Source of the DNA: Streptomyces sp. Alt3 | Lineage (GTDB): Bacteria > Actinomycetota > Actinomycetes > Streptomycetales > Streptomycetaceae | Length of the DNA stretch: 64,000 nt | Direction of reading: 5' to 3' | Assembly: GCF_030719215.1 (NCBI RefSeq) | Contig: NZ_CP120983.1 | Location: 6,324,001 to 6,388,000, forward strand | Shown: positions 54,886 through 62,603 of the stretch, one piece after another | How the letters are laid out: each line of letters starts with the position of its first letter | How positions within the stretch are numbered: position 1 is the stretch's first letter | Translations under genes and position numbers: made by a program | The notes under the pieces: model-generated | What the model was told of the DNA's origin: nothing | What the model saw: only the letters and a program-made list of their open reading frames with translations | Database searches by the model: none

Positions 54886-55769
54886 TCGGCAGCGGCGAGG
54901 AGTTCCTCGTACAGCCCACGCAGCCCGGCGGCCGCCTCGCGGCCGGCGGGCTGCAGCGGTTCGCGGACGGGCCCCGCGTCCAGCAGCGCCTTCGCCGTGA
55001 CCGTGCCCGGCAGGCCGGCGGCCATCATGGCCTCGACCAGAGGGGCGACCAGCCCGTTGAGACGGGCCGCCTCCGCGGTGTCACCGGCGTCGAACGCGTC
55101 CAGCACGGCCCGCATCTGACGGGGGACCGCGTTGGCGACCGTACTGACGTAGCCGGCACCGCCGATCGCGTACAGCGGGAGGTTCAGTTCCTCGCAGCCC
55201 GAGTAGTACGCCAGCGAGGTCCGCGCCATCACCCCGGTCGCCGCGAGGAGGTCGTACGAACAGTCCTTGACCGCGAGGACGCGCGGGTGTTCCGCCAGTC
55301 GCAGCAGCGTCGCGGGTTCGATGCGCGTGCCGGTGCGGCCCGGGATGTCGTACAGCATCAGCCCGATGCCCGTCGCCTCCGCGACCTTGAGGAAGTGCGC
55401 CTCCACGGCGGCCTGCGGCGGACGGCTGTAGTACGGGGTCACCACCAGCAGGCCGTCCGCGCCCGCCGCCTCGGCCTCCCGCGCGAGCCGGACCGTGTGC
55501 CGGGTGTCGGAGCTCCCCACTCCCGCGATCAGCGGGACCGAGCCCCCGACCGCCTCCCGGACCGCCCTCAGCAGCGCGGTCTTCTCCTCGTCGGTCGTGG
55601 TCGGCGACTCGCCGGTGGTGCCGCTGAGCACGAGGCCGTCGCAGCCGTCCGCGACGAGGGAGGCGGCATGGCGGCGGGCGGCGTCCAGGTCCAGGCCGCC
55701 CGTGGCGGTGAACGGCGTGATCATGGCGCAGAGGGCGCGGCCGAAGGGCCCGGCGGTGTGGGAAGTCAT
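54882..55769 (-). CDS. dapA: 4-hydroxy-tetrahydrodipicolinate synthase
   Basis: A 295-residue aldolase condensing pyruvate with aspartate semialdehyde, the first step of the diaminopimelate branch. The GTTGESPT loop, the tyrosine in [17 protein letters not shown] and the Schiff-base lysine in LAVKDCSYD are present. The ATG at 55769 starts the family N-terminus; the frame continues 12 codons upstream. The stop shares the CTAG tetramer with the dapD stop. Streptomycetes usually carry more than one dapA; whether this is the main copy is unknown. Confidence 0.93.
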   Translation of the reverse strand: MTSHTAGPFGRALCAMITPFTATGGLDLDAARRHAASLVADGCDGLVLSGTTGESPTTTDEEKTALLRAVREAVGGSVPLIAGVGSSDTRHTVRLAREAEAAGADGLLVVTPYYSRPPQAAVEAHFLKVAEATGIGLMLYDIPGRTGTRIEPATLLRLAEHPRVLAVKDCSYDLLAATGVMARTSLAYYSGCEELNLPLYAIGGAGYVSTVANAVPRQMRAVLDAFDAGDTAEAARLNGLVAPLVEAMMAAGLPGTVTAKALLDAGPVREPLQPAGREAAAGLRGLYEELLAAAD

Positions 55770-55911
55770 GTGCGCAGTCTCCGTGCCCGGTCCGTGCGGG
55801 TCCACTTAGATCTGCTTGGGGTGAGGGGCAAGGGATGCTGAACGGTGAAAGCGCTGTCCGGCATGATCGAACAAAGTGGCGACGGACCGTTCCAGGGGTG
55901 GGGCACACGGA

Positions 55912-56526
55912 ATGCGCGTACGGAAGACGATCTCGGTGGCCGTGCTCATGGCGGCCGCGCCGGCACTGTCCGGCTGCGCCGGATTCCTCGTCCCGGCGGG
56001 TGAGGGAGAGCCGGGCCCGGAACCGAGCCGCGCTGCCGTGGAGCGGCCGGCCGACCCCGGTCCCGCCCCGGCCCGGGGCGCGCCGAGCCCCTCCCCGTCG
56101 GCCGTCGGCTGCCCGGCGTCCGGTGCGGTCGTGGACATGGGCCCCGTCGAGACGGCGATGTTCCACCGGGCCGTCACGCTCACGCTCACCAACTGCGGGC
56201 AGCGGCCGTACCGTGTGCGCGGATACCCGTCGGTCCGGGCGCTGGGCGACGACGGTGAGCGCATCCCCGTCCCCGTCAACGCGGGAGGATCGATGTTCGG
56301 CGACGACGAGGGGCCCGAGGAGGTCGTGCTCCGACCCGGCGGGCAGGTCACATCGGTACTGGCCTGGGTCTCCACCCAGGAGGGCGGCGACCTCATCGAG
56401 GGCGACGCCCTGGAGATCGCGGCCGCGCCGGATTCCGGGGCGCGGGTCTTCCCGCTGGAGCAACACGACCTCCGCCTGATGGACGAGCTGAACACGACGG
56501 CCTGGCGGACGGACACGGCGGGCTGA
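55912..56526 (+). CDS. Lipoprotein with DUF4232-like domain
   Basis: A 204-residue protein with a lipoprotein signal (MRVRKTISVAVLMAAAPALS then the lipobox Cys near residue 21). A Pro/Glu-rich spacer follows, then a beta-rich domain (HRAVTLTLTNCGQRPYRVRGYPSVRALGDDG) resembling DUF4232. A cysteine pair (VGCPASG and TNCGQ) may form a disulfide. It is probably anchored on the outside of the membrane. The function is unknown. Confidence 0.8.
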   Translation: MRVRKTISVAVLMAAAPALSGCAGFLVPAGEGEPGPEPSRAAVERPADPGPAPARGAPSPSPSAVGCPASGAVVDMGPVETAMFHRAVTLTLTNCGQRPYRVRGYPSVRALGDDGERIPVPVNAGGSMFGDDEGPEEVVLRPGGQVTSVLAWVSTQEGGDLIEGDALEIAAAPDSGARVFPLEQHDLRLMDELNTTAWRTDTAG

Positions 56527-56532
56527 ACGCCC

Positions 56533-56554
56533 TTGACCTCAAGCGCGCTTGACG
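56533..56554 (+). promoter_or_regulatory. SoxR box in the promoter of the ABM gene
   Basis: CCTCAAG-CGCG-CTTGACG (56537-56554) matches the SoxR operator (CCTCAAG-N4-CTTGAGG) at all but one arm position. It overlaps a TTGACC -35 box (56533-56538), the placement used by MerR-family activators. From memory, the S. coelicolor SoxR regulon includes an ABM-type monooxygenase gene. A redox-active compound signal is therefore likely. Confidence 0.75.
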
Positions 56555-56609
56555 TACGAGGGTGGTGATCGCGGGGCGCCGCAGGGGCGCGCCCGGAGAG
56601 GACCACGCC

Positions 56610-57320
56610 ATGCCGTCCGTACAGTTCACCTCCCGTCCCGACCTGACCCGTCCGGACACCGGTGTCGTCAAGGTCAGTACGTGGGACACCGGTACCCCCG
56701 AGCGGCAGGCGCGCACGGTCGAAGCCGTCCGCGCGGCCTGGGGCAGCCGTGAGTGGCCGCACCCCGGCCTCCTCTCGTACACCGTCCACACCGGGGAGGA
56801 CGGAAGGACGCTCCTCCACCACTCGCAGTGGACCGGGGAGGATGCCTACCAGGACTTCGCGCGCGGCGGCCGCGACGAGCGCAACGCCGAGATCGACGCG
56901 GCCGTTCCAGGTGTCGAACGGCTGGGAATCGCCACCTTCGAGCCGTACCGCTCCGGGTTCGCGGAGGGTGACGTCCGCGAGCCGGGCTGCGTCGTGACCG
57001 TGGACATCCGCTTCGTCGGGCCGGACCCGCAACGTCAACGGGAGTGGGTGGACTCGGTGTTCGAGGCCATCGACAGCGATCCGGCGCTCGCGCCCGGCGG
57101 CATCTCGGCCCACTTCCACCTCGGCACGGACGGCACACGCGTGCTCAACTACGCGGAGTGGGAGACCGCACGGGCGCACGCCGACGCCCTTGCCGCGCCC
57201 GGAGGGAGCGTCGGATCACCGACACCCCAGTGGGACAGGGTCCGCAACCACCCCGGTCTGGCGAGCAGTACCGTGCGCCGCTGGACGCCCGTCCTCAGCA
57301 TCGCCGCGGAGCTCGGGTAG
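56610..57320 (+). CDS. Tandem ABM-domain monooxygenase-like protein
   Basis: A 236-residue protein made of two antibiotic biosynthesis monooxygenase (ABM) domains. The first covers residues about 10-110 (LLSYTVHTGEDGRTLLHHSQWTGEDAYQDF) and the second about 125-220 (AHFHLGTDGTRVLNYAEWETARAHADAL). ABM domains oxidise quinone-like aromatics or act as heme-degrading or sensing folds without cofactors. The SoxR box upstream suggests a role in handling redox-active metabolites. ATG 56610 has CGGAGAGG nine bases upstream. Confidence 0.85.
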   Translation: MPSVQFTSRPDLTRPDTGVVKVSTWDTGTPERQARTVEAVRAAWGSREWPHPGLLSYTVHTGEDGRTLLHHSQWTGEDAYQDFARGGRDERNAEIDAAVPGVERLGIATFEPYRSGFAEGDVREPGCVVTVDIRFVGPDPQRQREWVDSVFEAIDSDPALAPGGISAHFHLGTDGTRVLNYAEWETARAHADALAAPGGSVGSPTPQWDRVRNHPGLASSTVRRWTPVLSIAAELG

Positions 57321-57433
57321 AACCGGGCGGCACGGGACGAAATGCGTCTACGCTGGAGCCGCGGCCGATGACCCGTACACAGAGGGCCGGCCCGTCGCAC
57401 ACAGCCCGCGCATGCCCCGAGGAGAACCCCCTG

Positions 57434-58900
57434 ATGTCCGCAGAGCGCCCCTCCCTGCCGCCGGTGCGGCTGCACACCGAGGCCGAGCTGGCACGGGACG
57501 CGCTGGCCGCTCCGCTGCTCGCCCGGGCCGTCCGCCTCGCCCGCTGGGCCGGTCCCGCGACCCGGGTGGGCGCCGGTGGCGAGCTCGTCGAGGCGCAGCT
57601 GCCCGCAGCCGCCGAGCACCTGGGCCTCGGCGACGACGAGGACGGCGCGGCGTACGCCAGCGAGGCATGGCGCCTCGCCGTCGACACGGGGCTCCTCGAC
57701 GTCGAGGACCCGGAGGACGAGGAGGCGGAGGGCGACGCCGAGGGCACCGTGACGGTCGGCGAGAACCTGGGCCTGCTGACCTCGGGATCGCCGCAGGACG
57801 TCCTCGCGATCTGGCTCGACGGCCTGGAGGCCGTGCACGCGGACGCCACCGCCCCGGCCTTCGACGACTTCGCCGACCTCATCGGTGAGGACGGCAGCGT
57901 CGACTTCGACGCCCTGGACTGGGACCCGGAGGAGGAGGCCGAGTTCCTCGACGGAGTGCTCGGCAACCTCTATCTGCTGACGCTCTCGGAGGCCGGCCCC
58001 GCGGACGCCCCGGTGCCGCTGCCCGCCCTCGCCGCGTCCATGGTGGTGCCCGAGGACATGGGCGAGCCCACGGACGACGTCCTTGAACAGGTGTCCGAGG
58101 TCATGATGAGGCTGGACGACCAGTTCCGGGTCCTCGCCCCCATCGGGATCGTCGATTACCGGCCGGTGGACGAGGCGTTGCTGACCGAGGAGGGCGAGGA
58201 GGCGACACCGCCCGCCGACGACGAGGACGTCACCCGCTACGGCATGGTGAAGCTGACACCGCTCGGTCTCTACGGCATCCGGGAACGGATGCTGGAGGCC
58301 GGCGTGGACGCCCCCGCCGTCGGTGACCTCGCGGACAAGGGCGCCGACGTCCTCCTCGACGGCATCGCGTACTACCCCGAGGAGGCCGCGCGCACCGAGG
58401 TCGGCCTCTGGCTCGGCCGGCGCGGGGCGGAAGGGGCGGAGACCGCCGCCGCGGAACTCCTGGCCGCGGCGCGCGGAGCCGACGAGCGCGCCCCGCTCCG
58501 CAGGCTCCACTGCCAGCAGGCCCTCGCGCTGGTCGGGCCGGAGGCCGAGCCCGCCGTACGCGCCGTGCTCGCCGACCCCGAACTCGGCGGACTGGCGCGG
58601 GTCTGGCTCGCGGAGCGCGGCGCGGCGGACGTACCGGCGCCCCCGGAGTCGATGATCTTCTGGCTCGCCGTCGACACGATCGCCGCCCAGCTGGACTCCG
58701 ACGGCGACCTGGACGAGCTCCAGGAGCTCGTCGAGGGGCTCTCCGGCCGGCACAGCGGCTTCTTCGACCAGGCTTGGAGGGTCGAGCACCCCGCGACGGC
58801 GGAGGTGCTGGAGGCCGTGGGGCGGCTGCACCGGGACCGGAAGATCGCGAAGGACGCCCGCAAGGCCGCGTTCAAGGCCCGCTCGCGCGCGAAGAGCTGA
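57434..58900 (+). CDS. Large acidic hypothetical protein
   Basis: A 488-residue soluble protein with very high Asp/Glu content (for example VEDPEDEEAEGDAEG near residue 95 and EEGEEATPPADDEDV near residue 255) and a basic C-terminal tail (DRKIAKDARKAAFKARSRAKS). It is mostly helical in appearance, with Ala/Leu-rich repeats at residues 330-400 that look HEAT-like. There is no signal peptide, membrane segment or known catalytic motif. ATG 57434 follows GAGGAG by about ten bases. I do not recognise a function. Confidence 0.75.
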   Translation: MSAERPSLPPVRLHTEAELARDALAAPLLARAVRLARWAGPATRVGAGGELVEAQLPAAAEHLGLGDDEDGAAYASEAWRLAVDTGLLDVEDPEDEEAEGDAEGTVTVGENLGLLTSGSPQDVLAIWLDGLEAVHADATAPAFDDFADLIGEDGSVDFDALDWDPEEEAEFLDGVLGNLYLLTLSEAGPADAPVPLPALAASMVVPEDMGEPTDDVLEQVSEVMMRLDDQFRVLAPIGIVDYRPVDEALLTEEGEEATPPADDEDVTRYGMVKLTPLGLYGIRERMLEAGVDAPAVGDLADKGADVLLDGIAYYPEEAARTEVGLWLGRRGAEGAETAAAELLAAARGADERAPLRRLHCQQALALVGPEAEPAVRAVLADPELGGLARVWLAERGAADVPAPPESMIFWLAVDTIAAQLDSDGDLDELQELVEGLSGRHSGFFDQAWRVEHPATAEVLEAVGRLHRDRKIAKDARKAAFKARSRAKS

Positions 58901-59139
58901 ACCCGAGGCGTTCACGGGCCGGCTGATCCGGGCCTGGAGGTGTGAGCGCGCTCCGGGCAGAAGGATTTCGGCCAGGACGTCCGGCACCGGCCACGCCCCG
59001 TGTCCCGATTCGTCCCCGAACGCGGCACGGTTTGATGTGCAGGCCCGCTCGACGTCGTACGTCGTTCAACTCCTGTTGGTGCGGGGGAGGGAGCGTGATC
59101 GCGCCAACCCACCCGGCCACGCACCAGCAGGAGTCCGCG

Positions 59140-60609
59140 ATGTCGATCACGCGCAGGGAATTCAGCAGACAGTCCGCCCTCACCGGCGCCGGCATAGCCC
59201 TGACCGGTGCCGTCGGCACCCTGGCCACGGCTCCCGGCGCCCTGGCGGCCGAGGACGCGCGACACGGCCACGGCCACGGACACGACGACGACAAGGGGCA
59301 CGGGCACGGCAAGGAGCTGGGCTACGGCCCGCTGCTCCCCGACCCGAAGGGCATCCTCGCGCTGCCCGCCGGATTCTCGTACCGCGTCCTCACCCACAGC
59401 GGTGTCACCAAGCTGGAGACGGGCGAGCCGACCCCCTCCAACCATGACGGCACCGCCGCCTTCGAAGGGGCCCGCGGAGTCACCCTGCTGGTCAACAACC
59501 ACGAGCTGAGCGGCACCCGGGCCGGCTGGGAGCACCCCGTCCCGCTCACCGACGGCCTCGTCTACGACCCGGTCGCCGCAGGCGGCTGCACCGTCGTGGA
59601 GACCCGCCGCGACGGCCGCACCGCCGAGTGGGTCGGCATCGCGGGCACGTCGACCAACTGCGCGGGCGGCAGCACCGAGTGGGGCACCTGGCTCACCTGT
59701 GAGGAGACCGAGGACAAGGCCGGCAAGAACGGCCTCCTCAAGGACCACGGCTACGTCTTCGAGGTCGACCCGTACGACAAGCGCGCCAACCGCGACCCGC
59801 GCCCGATCAAGGCGTTCGGCCGGTACGCCCACGAGGCCGTCGTCATCGACCCGAAGCACGGCCACGCCTATCTGACCGAGGACGCGTCCGGCCCCAACGG
59901 CCTGCTCTACCGCTGGGTCCCGCCGCACGGCTTCAAGCACGGCCGCGGCAAGCTGCGCACCCTCGCCGACGACGCCGGTGTCCTCCAGGCCACCAAGTGC
60001 TTCGACAGGAAGGGCGCGTTCGTCGACGACCTGTCGCGCGCCACGGAGATCGGCACCGTCTACGGCGTGGACTGGGTCGACGTACCCGACCGCGACGCGA
60101 AGACGGTCTCCGTCCGCAAGCAGTTCACCGAAGGACAGGTCACCCGGGCCCGCAAGCTCGAGGGGATGTGGTGGGGCGACGGCGGCGCCTACATCGTCTC
60201 CTCCTTCGCGCGCGGCGAGAGCCCGGTCGCGCACGACGGCCAGGTCTGGTTCTACGACCCCAAGCGCCGCACGCTGACCCTGAAGGTGCTCCTCGGCGTC
60301 AACGCCGACCCCTCCCAGGACGGCGCCTTCGACGGCCCGGACAACATCACCGTGTCCCCCTACGGCGGTCTGGTCATCGCCGAGGACGGGGACGGCATCC
60401 AGCACCTCTTCGGCGCGACCGACAGCGGCCGCACCTACCCGATCGCGCGCAACGAACTGAACGGCGGCACGGAGGAGGACCCCTCCTACAGCGAATTCAC
60501 CGGGGTCACCTTCTCGCCCGACGGGAAGACGCTGTTCGCCAACATCCAGACCCCGGGCATCATGCTCGCCATCACGGGCCCGTGGAAGCGCCAGCCGCAC
60601 AAGCACTGA
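59140..60609 (+). CDS. PhoX-type alkaline phosphatase family protein
   Basis: A 489-residue Tat-exported protein (RREFSRQSALTGAGIAL signal, Ala-rich cleavage site near residue 38) of the DUF839/PhoX family, which uses Ca2+ and Fe3+. NNHELSG, CAGGSTEWGTWLTCEET, GRYAHEAVVIDP and YLTEDASG are the typical metal and propeller motifs; DGPDNITVSPYGGLVIAEDG and FSPDGKTLFANIQTPG follow. Directly after cleavage lies a His/Asp-rich stretch (HGHGHGHDDDKGHGHG). A GTTCAAC upstream is not a convincing PhoP box. It is followed by a hairpin and the Y RNA locus. Confidence 0.88.
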   Translation: MSITRREFSRQSALTGAGIALTGAVGTLATAPGALAAEDARHGHGHGHDDDKGHGHGKELGYGPLLPDPKGILALPAGFSYRVLTHSGVTKLETGEPTPSNHDGTAAFEGARGVTLLVNNHELSGTRAGWEHPVPLTDGLVYDPVAAGGCTVVETRRDGRTAEWVGIAGTSTNCAGGSTEWGTWLTCEETEDKAGKNGLLKDHGYVFEVDPYDKRANRDPRPIKAFGRYAHEAVVIDPKHGHAYLTEDASGPNGLLYRWVPPHGFKHGRGKLRTLADDAGVLQATKCFDRKGAFVDDLSRATEIGTVYGVDWVDVPDRDAKTVSVRKQFTEGQVTRARKLEGMWWGDGGAYIVSSFARGESPVAHDGQVWFYDPKRRTLTLKVLLGVNADPSQDGAFDGPDNITVSPYGGLVIAEDGDGIQHLFGATDSGRTYPIARNELNGGTEEDPSYSEFTGVTFSPDGKTLFANIQTPGIMLAITGPWKRQPHKH

Positions 60610-60617
60610 CCTCCGTA

Positions 60618-60656
60618 CGCGCGGCGCGGGCGGGAAAATCCCTCGCGCGCCGCGCG
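60618..60656 (+). terminator. Terminator after the PhoX gene
   Basis: CGCGCGGCGCG (60618-60628) pairs with CGCGCCGCGCG (60646-60656) around a 17-base loop holding GGGAAAATCCC, which can itself pair. Confidence 0.75.
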
Positions 60657-60666
60657 GCCGTCCTCC

Positions 60667-60672
60667 TAGAGT
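60667..60672 (+). promoter_or_regulatory. -10 box of the Y RNA locus
   Basis: TAGAGT is a good vegetative -10 hexamer. A start six or seven bases downstream falls at 60678-60679, the first paired base of the first Y-RNA-like structure. No convincing -35 box was found. Confidence 0.55.
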
Positions 60673-60678
60673 CATGGC

Positions 60679-60759
60679 CATGCACCTCCCGGTGCGAAGG
60701 CAGCGGCTACTTCCTTTCCCGAAATACGCCGCAGCCGTCCTGATCTCGGGAGGCACATG
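60679..60759 (+). ncRNA. Short Y-RNA-like structure without a tRNA-like module
   Basis: About 80 bases fold into a Y-type stem. The outer helix is CATG/CATG plus CCTCCCG/CGGGAGG (60679-60691 with 60747-60759, one 2x2 internal loop). An asymmetric internal loop follows (GTGCGAA and GTCCTGATCT), then an inner helix GGCAGCGGC/GCCGCAGCC (60699-60707 with 60728-60736, one A-A mismatch) and a 20-base loop. The 27 bases at 60688-60714 match the second structure (60770-60796) at 22 positions, and TCCTGATCTCGGG at 60738-60750 is repeated exactly in it. This suggests a duplicated Ro-binding stem. Transcription is not shown by sequence alone. Confidence 0.65.
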
Positions 60760-60763
60760 CGCC

Positions 60764-60902
60764 GGGGTGCCCGGTGCGCAGGCGACGGATACTTCTTTGA
60801 TTCGAGTGTTGCGGGTTCGAGTCCCGCCCGGCCACGGCCGGTAGCTCAATCGGGTAGAGCATCGGAATAGCACCGCCGCCGACTCCTGATCTCGGGCACC
60901 CC
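60764..60902 (+). ncRNA. yrlA: YrlA-like Y RNA with a permuted tRNA-like module
   Basis: The ends pair perfectly: GGGGTGCCCG (60764-60773) with CGGGCACCCC (60893-60902). An internal loop (GTGCGCA and GACTCCTGATCT) and the inner helix GGCGACGG/CCGCCGCC follow (60781-60788 with 60873-60880, one mismatch). Inside lies a tRNA-like module in permuted order. It has a T arm GCGGG-TTCGAGT-CCCGC (60811-60827), then an acceptor-like hairpin CCGGC-CACG-GCCGG (60828-60841), then TA and a D arm GCTC...GAGC with GGG in its loop (60842-60860). An ATTC/GAAT helix could replace the anticodon stem. This is the architecture described for bacterial YrlA RNAs, and the Ro60 gene follows 42 bases downstream. Confidence 0.85.
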
Positions 60903-60943
60903 TCCTCCGTTGTGCCCTCTCCCACGAATTCGGGGGAATTCAC

Positions 60944-62524
60944 ATGGCACGCTTCAACACCCGGCTCACCCAGCCCCTTATCACCTCGCCCGTGACGTCG
61001 ACCGGGCACACCGCCCGCAACCACCAGGGCGCCACGGGGCATCTCCGCGACAGCCGCTCCGAGCTCTTCCTGCTCGCGGTCGCCAACTTCGTGTCGCAGG
61101 AAAGCTTCCACGAGGACGGGGAGGAGCGCGACACGCGCTACGCGACGCTGGTGCGCTCGCTCGCCGTCGAGGACCCGGAGTGGACGGCCGGGCTGCTGCG
61201 CTGGCTGCGCCGCGAGGGGCAGATGCGCACCGCGTCGCTGGTCGGCGCCGCCGAGTACGTGAAGGCGCGGCTCGACGCGGGCGCGGTGGACGGCCCGTCC
61301 AACAGACAGGTCGTGGACTCCGTGCTGCTGCGCGCGGACGAGCCCGGTGAGCTGCTCGGGTACTGGACCTCGCGGTACGGCCGCGCCGTGCCCAAGCCCG
61401 TCAAGCGCGGGATCGCCGACGCGGTGCGCCGGCTCTGGAACGGCAAGGCGCTGCTGAAGTACGACACCGCGTCCAGGGGCTACCGTTTCGGTGACGTACT
61501 CAACCTGGTGCACGCCACGCCGGACCCCGCCAAGCCCTGTCAGGGCGATCTGTTCCGGTACGCGCTGGACCGCAGGCACCACCCCGAGAGCGCGGAGGCG
61601 CCCGAGTCGAACCGCACGCTGACCGCCCACCGGGCACTCATGGCGGTGCCGGCCGCCGAGCGGCGCCCGGTGATCACCGGGCCCGGGGGTGCGGAGCGGC
61701 TGGCCGGGGCGGGCATGACCTGGGAGGCGCTGGCCGGCTGGCTGCAGGGGCCGATGGACGCCGCGGCCTGGGAGGCCGTGATCCCGTCCATGGGGGTGAT
61801 GGCGCTCGTGCGCAACCTGCGCAACTTCGACGAGGCGGGGGTCCCGGACGGGACCGCGGCGCGAGTGGCGGCGCGGATCAGCGACCCGGAGGCCGTGGCC
61901 TCCTCGCGTCAGTTCCCCTTCCGCTACCTCGCGGCGTACCGGCACGCGCCGTCGCTGCGGTGGGCCTATCCGCTGGAGCAGGCGCTCGGACACTCCCTGG
62001 CGAACGTCCCGGCGCTGCCCGGCCGCACCCTGATCCTGGTGGACCGCTCGGGGTCGATGTGGTCGCCGCTCTCCGACCGCTCCCTGCTGAACCGGGCCGA
62101 CGCGGCGGCCGTCTTCGGTACGTCGCTGGCGCTGCGGGCCGCGGACGCGGACCTGGTGGAGTTCGGCACGACCAGCTCGGCGGTCGCGTACCGCAGGGGC
62201 GAGTCCGTGCTGAGGATCCTGGACCGGTTCGGCAATCTGGGCGGCACGAACACCGTACAGGCGGTGCGCAAGCACTACCGCGCGCACGACCGGGTACTGA
62301 TCGTCACCGACGAACAGGCGTCGTTCACCTACTACGGCGACGCCACCGAGGGGATACCGCCGACCGTGCCCGTCTACACCTGGAACCTCGCCGGCCACCG
62401 GGTCGGGCACGCGCCGTCCGGGAGCGAGAACCGCCACACCTTCGGGGGACTTTCCGACGCGGCGTTCCGCATGGTGCCCCTGCTGGAAGCGGGCAGGAGC
62501 GCGGACTGGCCATGGAACCGCTGA
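60944..62524 (+). CDS. rsr: Ro60 / TROVE-domain RNA-binding protein (Rsr)
   Basis: A 526-residue ortholog of the Ro60 autoantigen. Residues about 1-340 are the helical-repeat TROVE ring that binds Y RNA and the 3' ends of misfolded RNAs (VANFVSQESFHEDGEERDTRY; LRWLRREGQMRTASLVGAAEY; MGVMALVRNLRNFDEAGV). Residues about 360-520 are a von Willebrand A-like domain with an intact MIDAS (LVDRSGSMWS) and the later TDEQ and GGTNT motifs. Bacterial Rsr works with Y RNAs and PNPase in rRNA maturation and RNA decay under stress. The ATG at 60944 has GGGGG seven bases upstream, inside a GAATTC inverted repeat. Confidence 0.95.
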   Translation: MARFNTRLTQPLITSPVTSTGHTARNHQGATGHLRDSRSELFLLAVANFVSQESFHEDGEERDTRYATLVRSLAVEDPEWTAGLLRWLRREGQMRTASLVGAAEYVKARLDAGAVDGPSNRQVVDSVLLRADEPGELLGYWTSRYGRAVPKPVKRGIADAVRRLWNGKALLKYDTASRGYRFGDVLNLVHATPDPAKPCQGDLFRYALDRRHHPESAEAPESNRTLTAHRALMAVPAAERRPVITGPGGAERLAGAGMTWEALAGWLQGPMDAAAWEAVIPSMGVMALVRNLRNFDEAGVPDGTAARVAARISDPEAVASSRQFPFRYLAAYRHAPSLRWAYPLEQALGHSLANVPALPGRTLILVDRSGSMWSPLSDRSLLNRADAAAVFGTSLALRAADADLVEFGTTSSAVAYRRGESVLRILDRFGNLGGTNTVQAVRKHYRAHDRVLIVTDEQASFTYYGDATEGIPPTVPVYTWNLAGHRVGHAPSGSENRHTFGGLSDAAFRMVPLLEAGRSADWPWNR

Positions 62525-62543
62525 TTACGAATGCGGCACTACT

Positions 62544-62561
62544 GACCGCTCCGGAGCGGTC
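62544..62561. repeat. 18-bp palindrome after rsr
   Basis: GACCGCTC-CG-GAGCGGTC is a perfect inverted repeat 20 bases after the rsr stop and 43 bases before the next gene. It could be a short terminator or an operator for the small gene; a CATACT that may be a -10 box follows at 62590. Confidence 0.5.
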
Positions 62562-62603
62562 GGGCATGGCGTCCGGCGCTTACAGGGCGCATACTCGACC
62601 GTA

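Noticed and set aside
59064-59086. PhoP box upstream of the PhoX-type gene
   Set aside because: GTTCAAC occurs once but the second 11-base repeat does not match; the same holds for the single GTTCAC upstream of the glycerophosphodiesterase gene.
60790-60865. An ordinary tRNA gene
   Set aside because: T-arm and D-arm sequences are clear but in the wrong order, and no anticodon arm is present between them; the permuted Y RNA model explains all parts.
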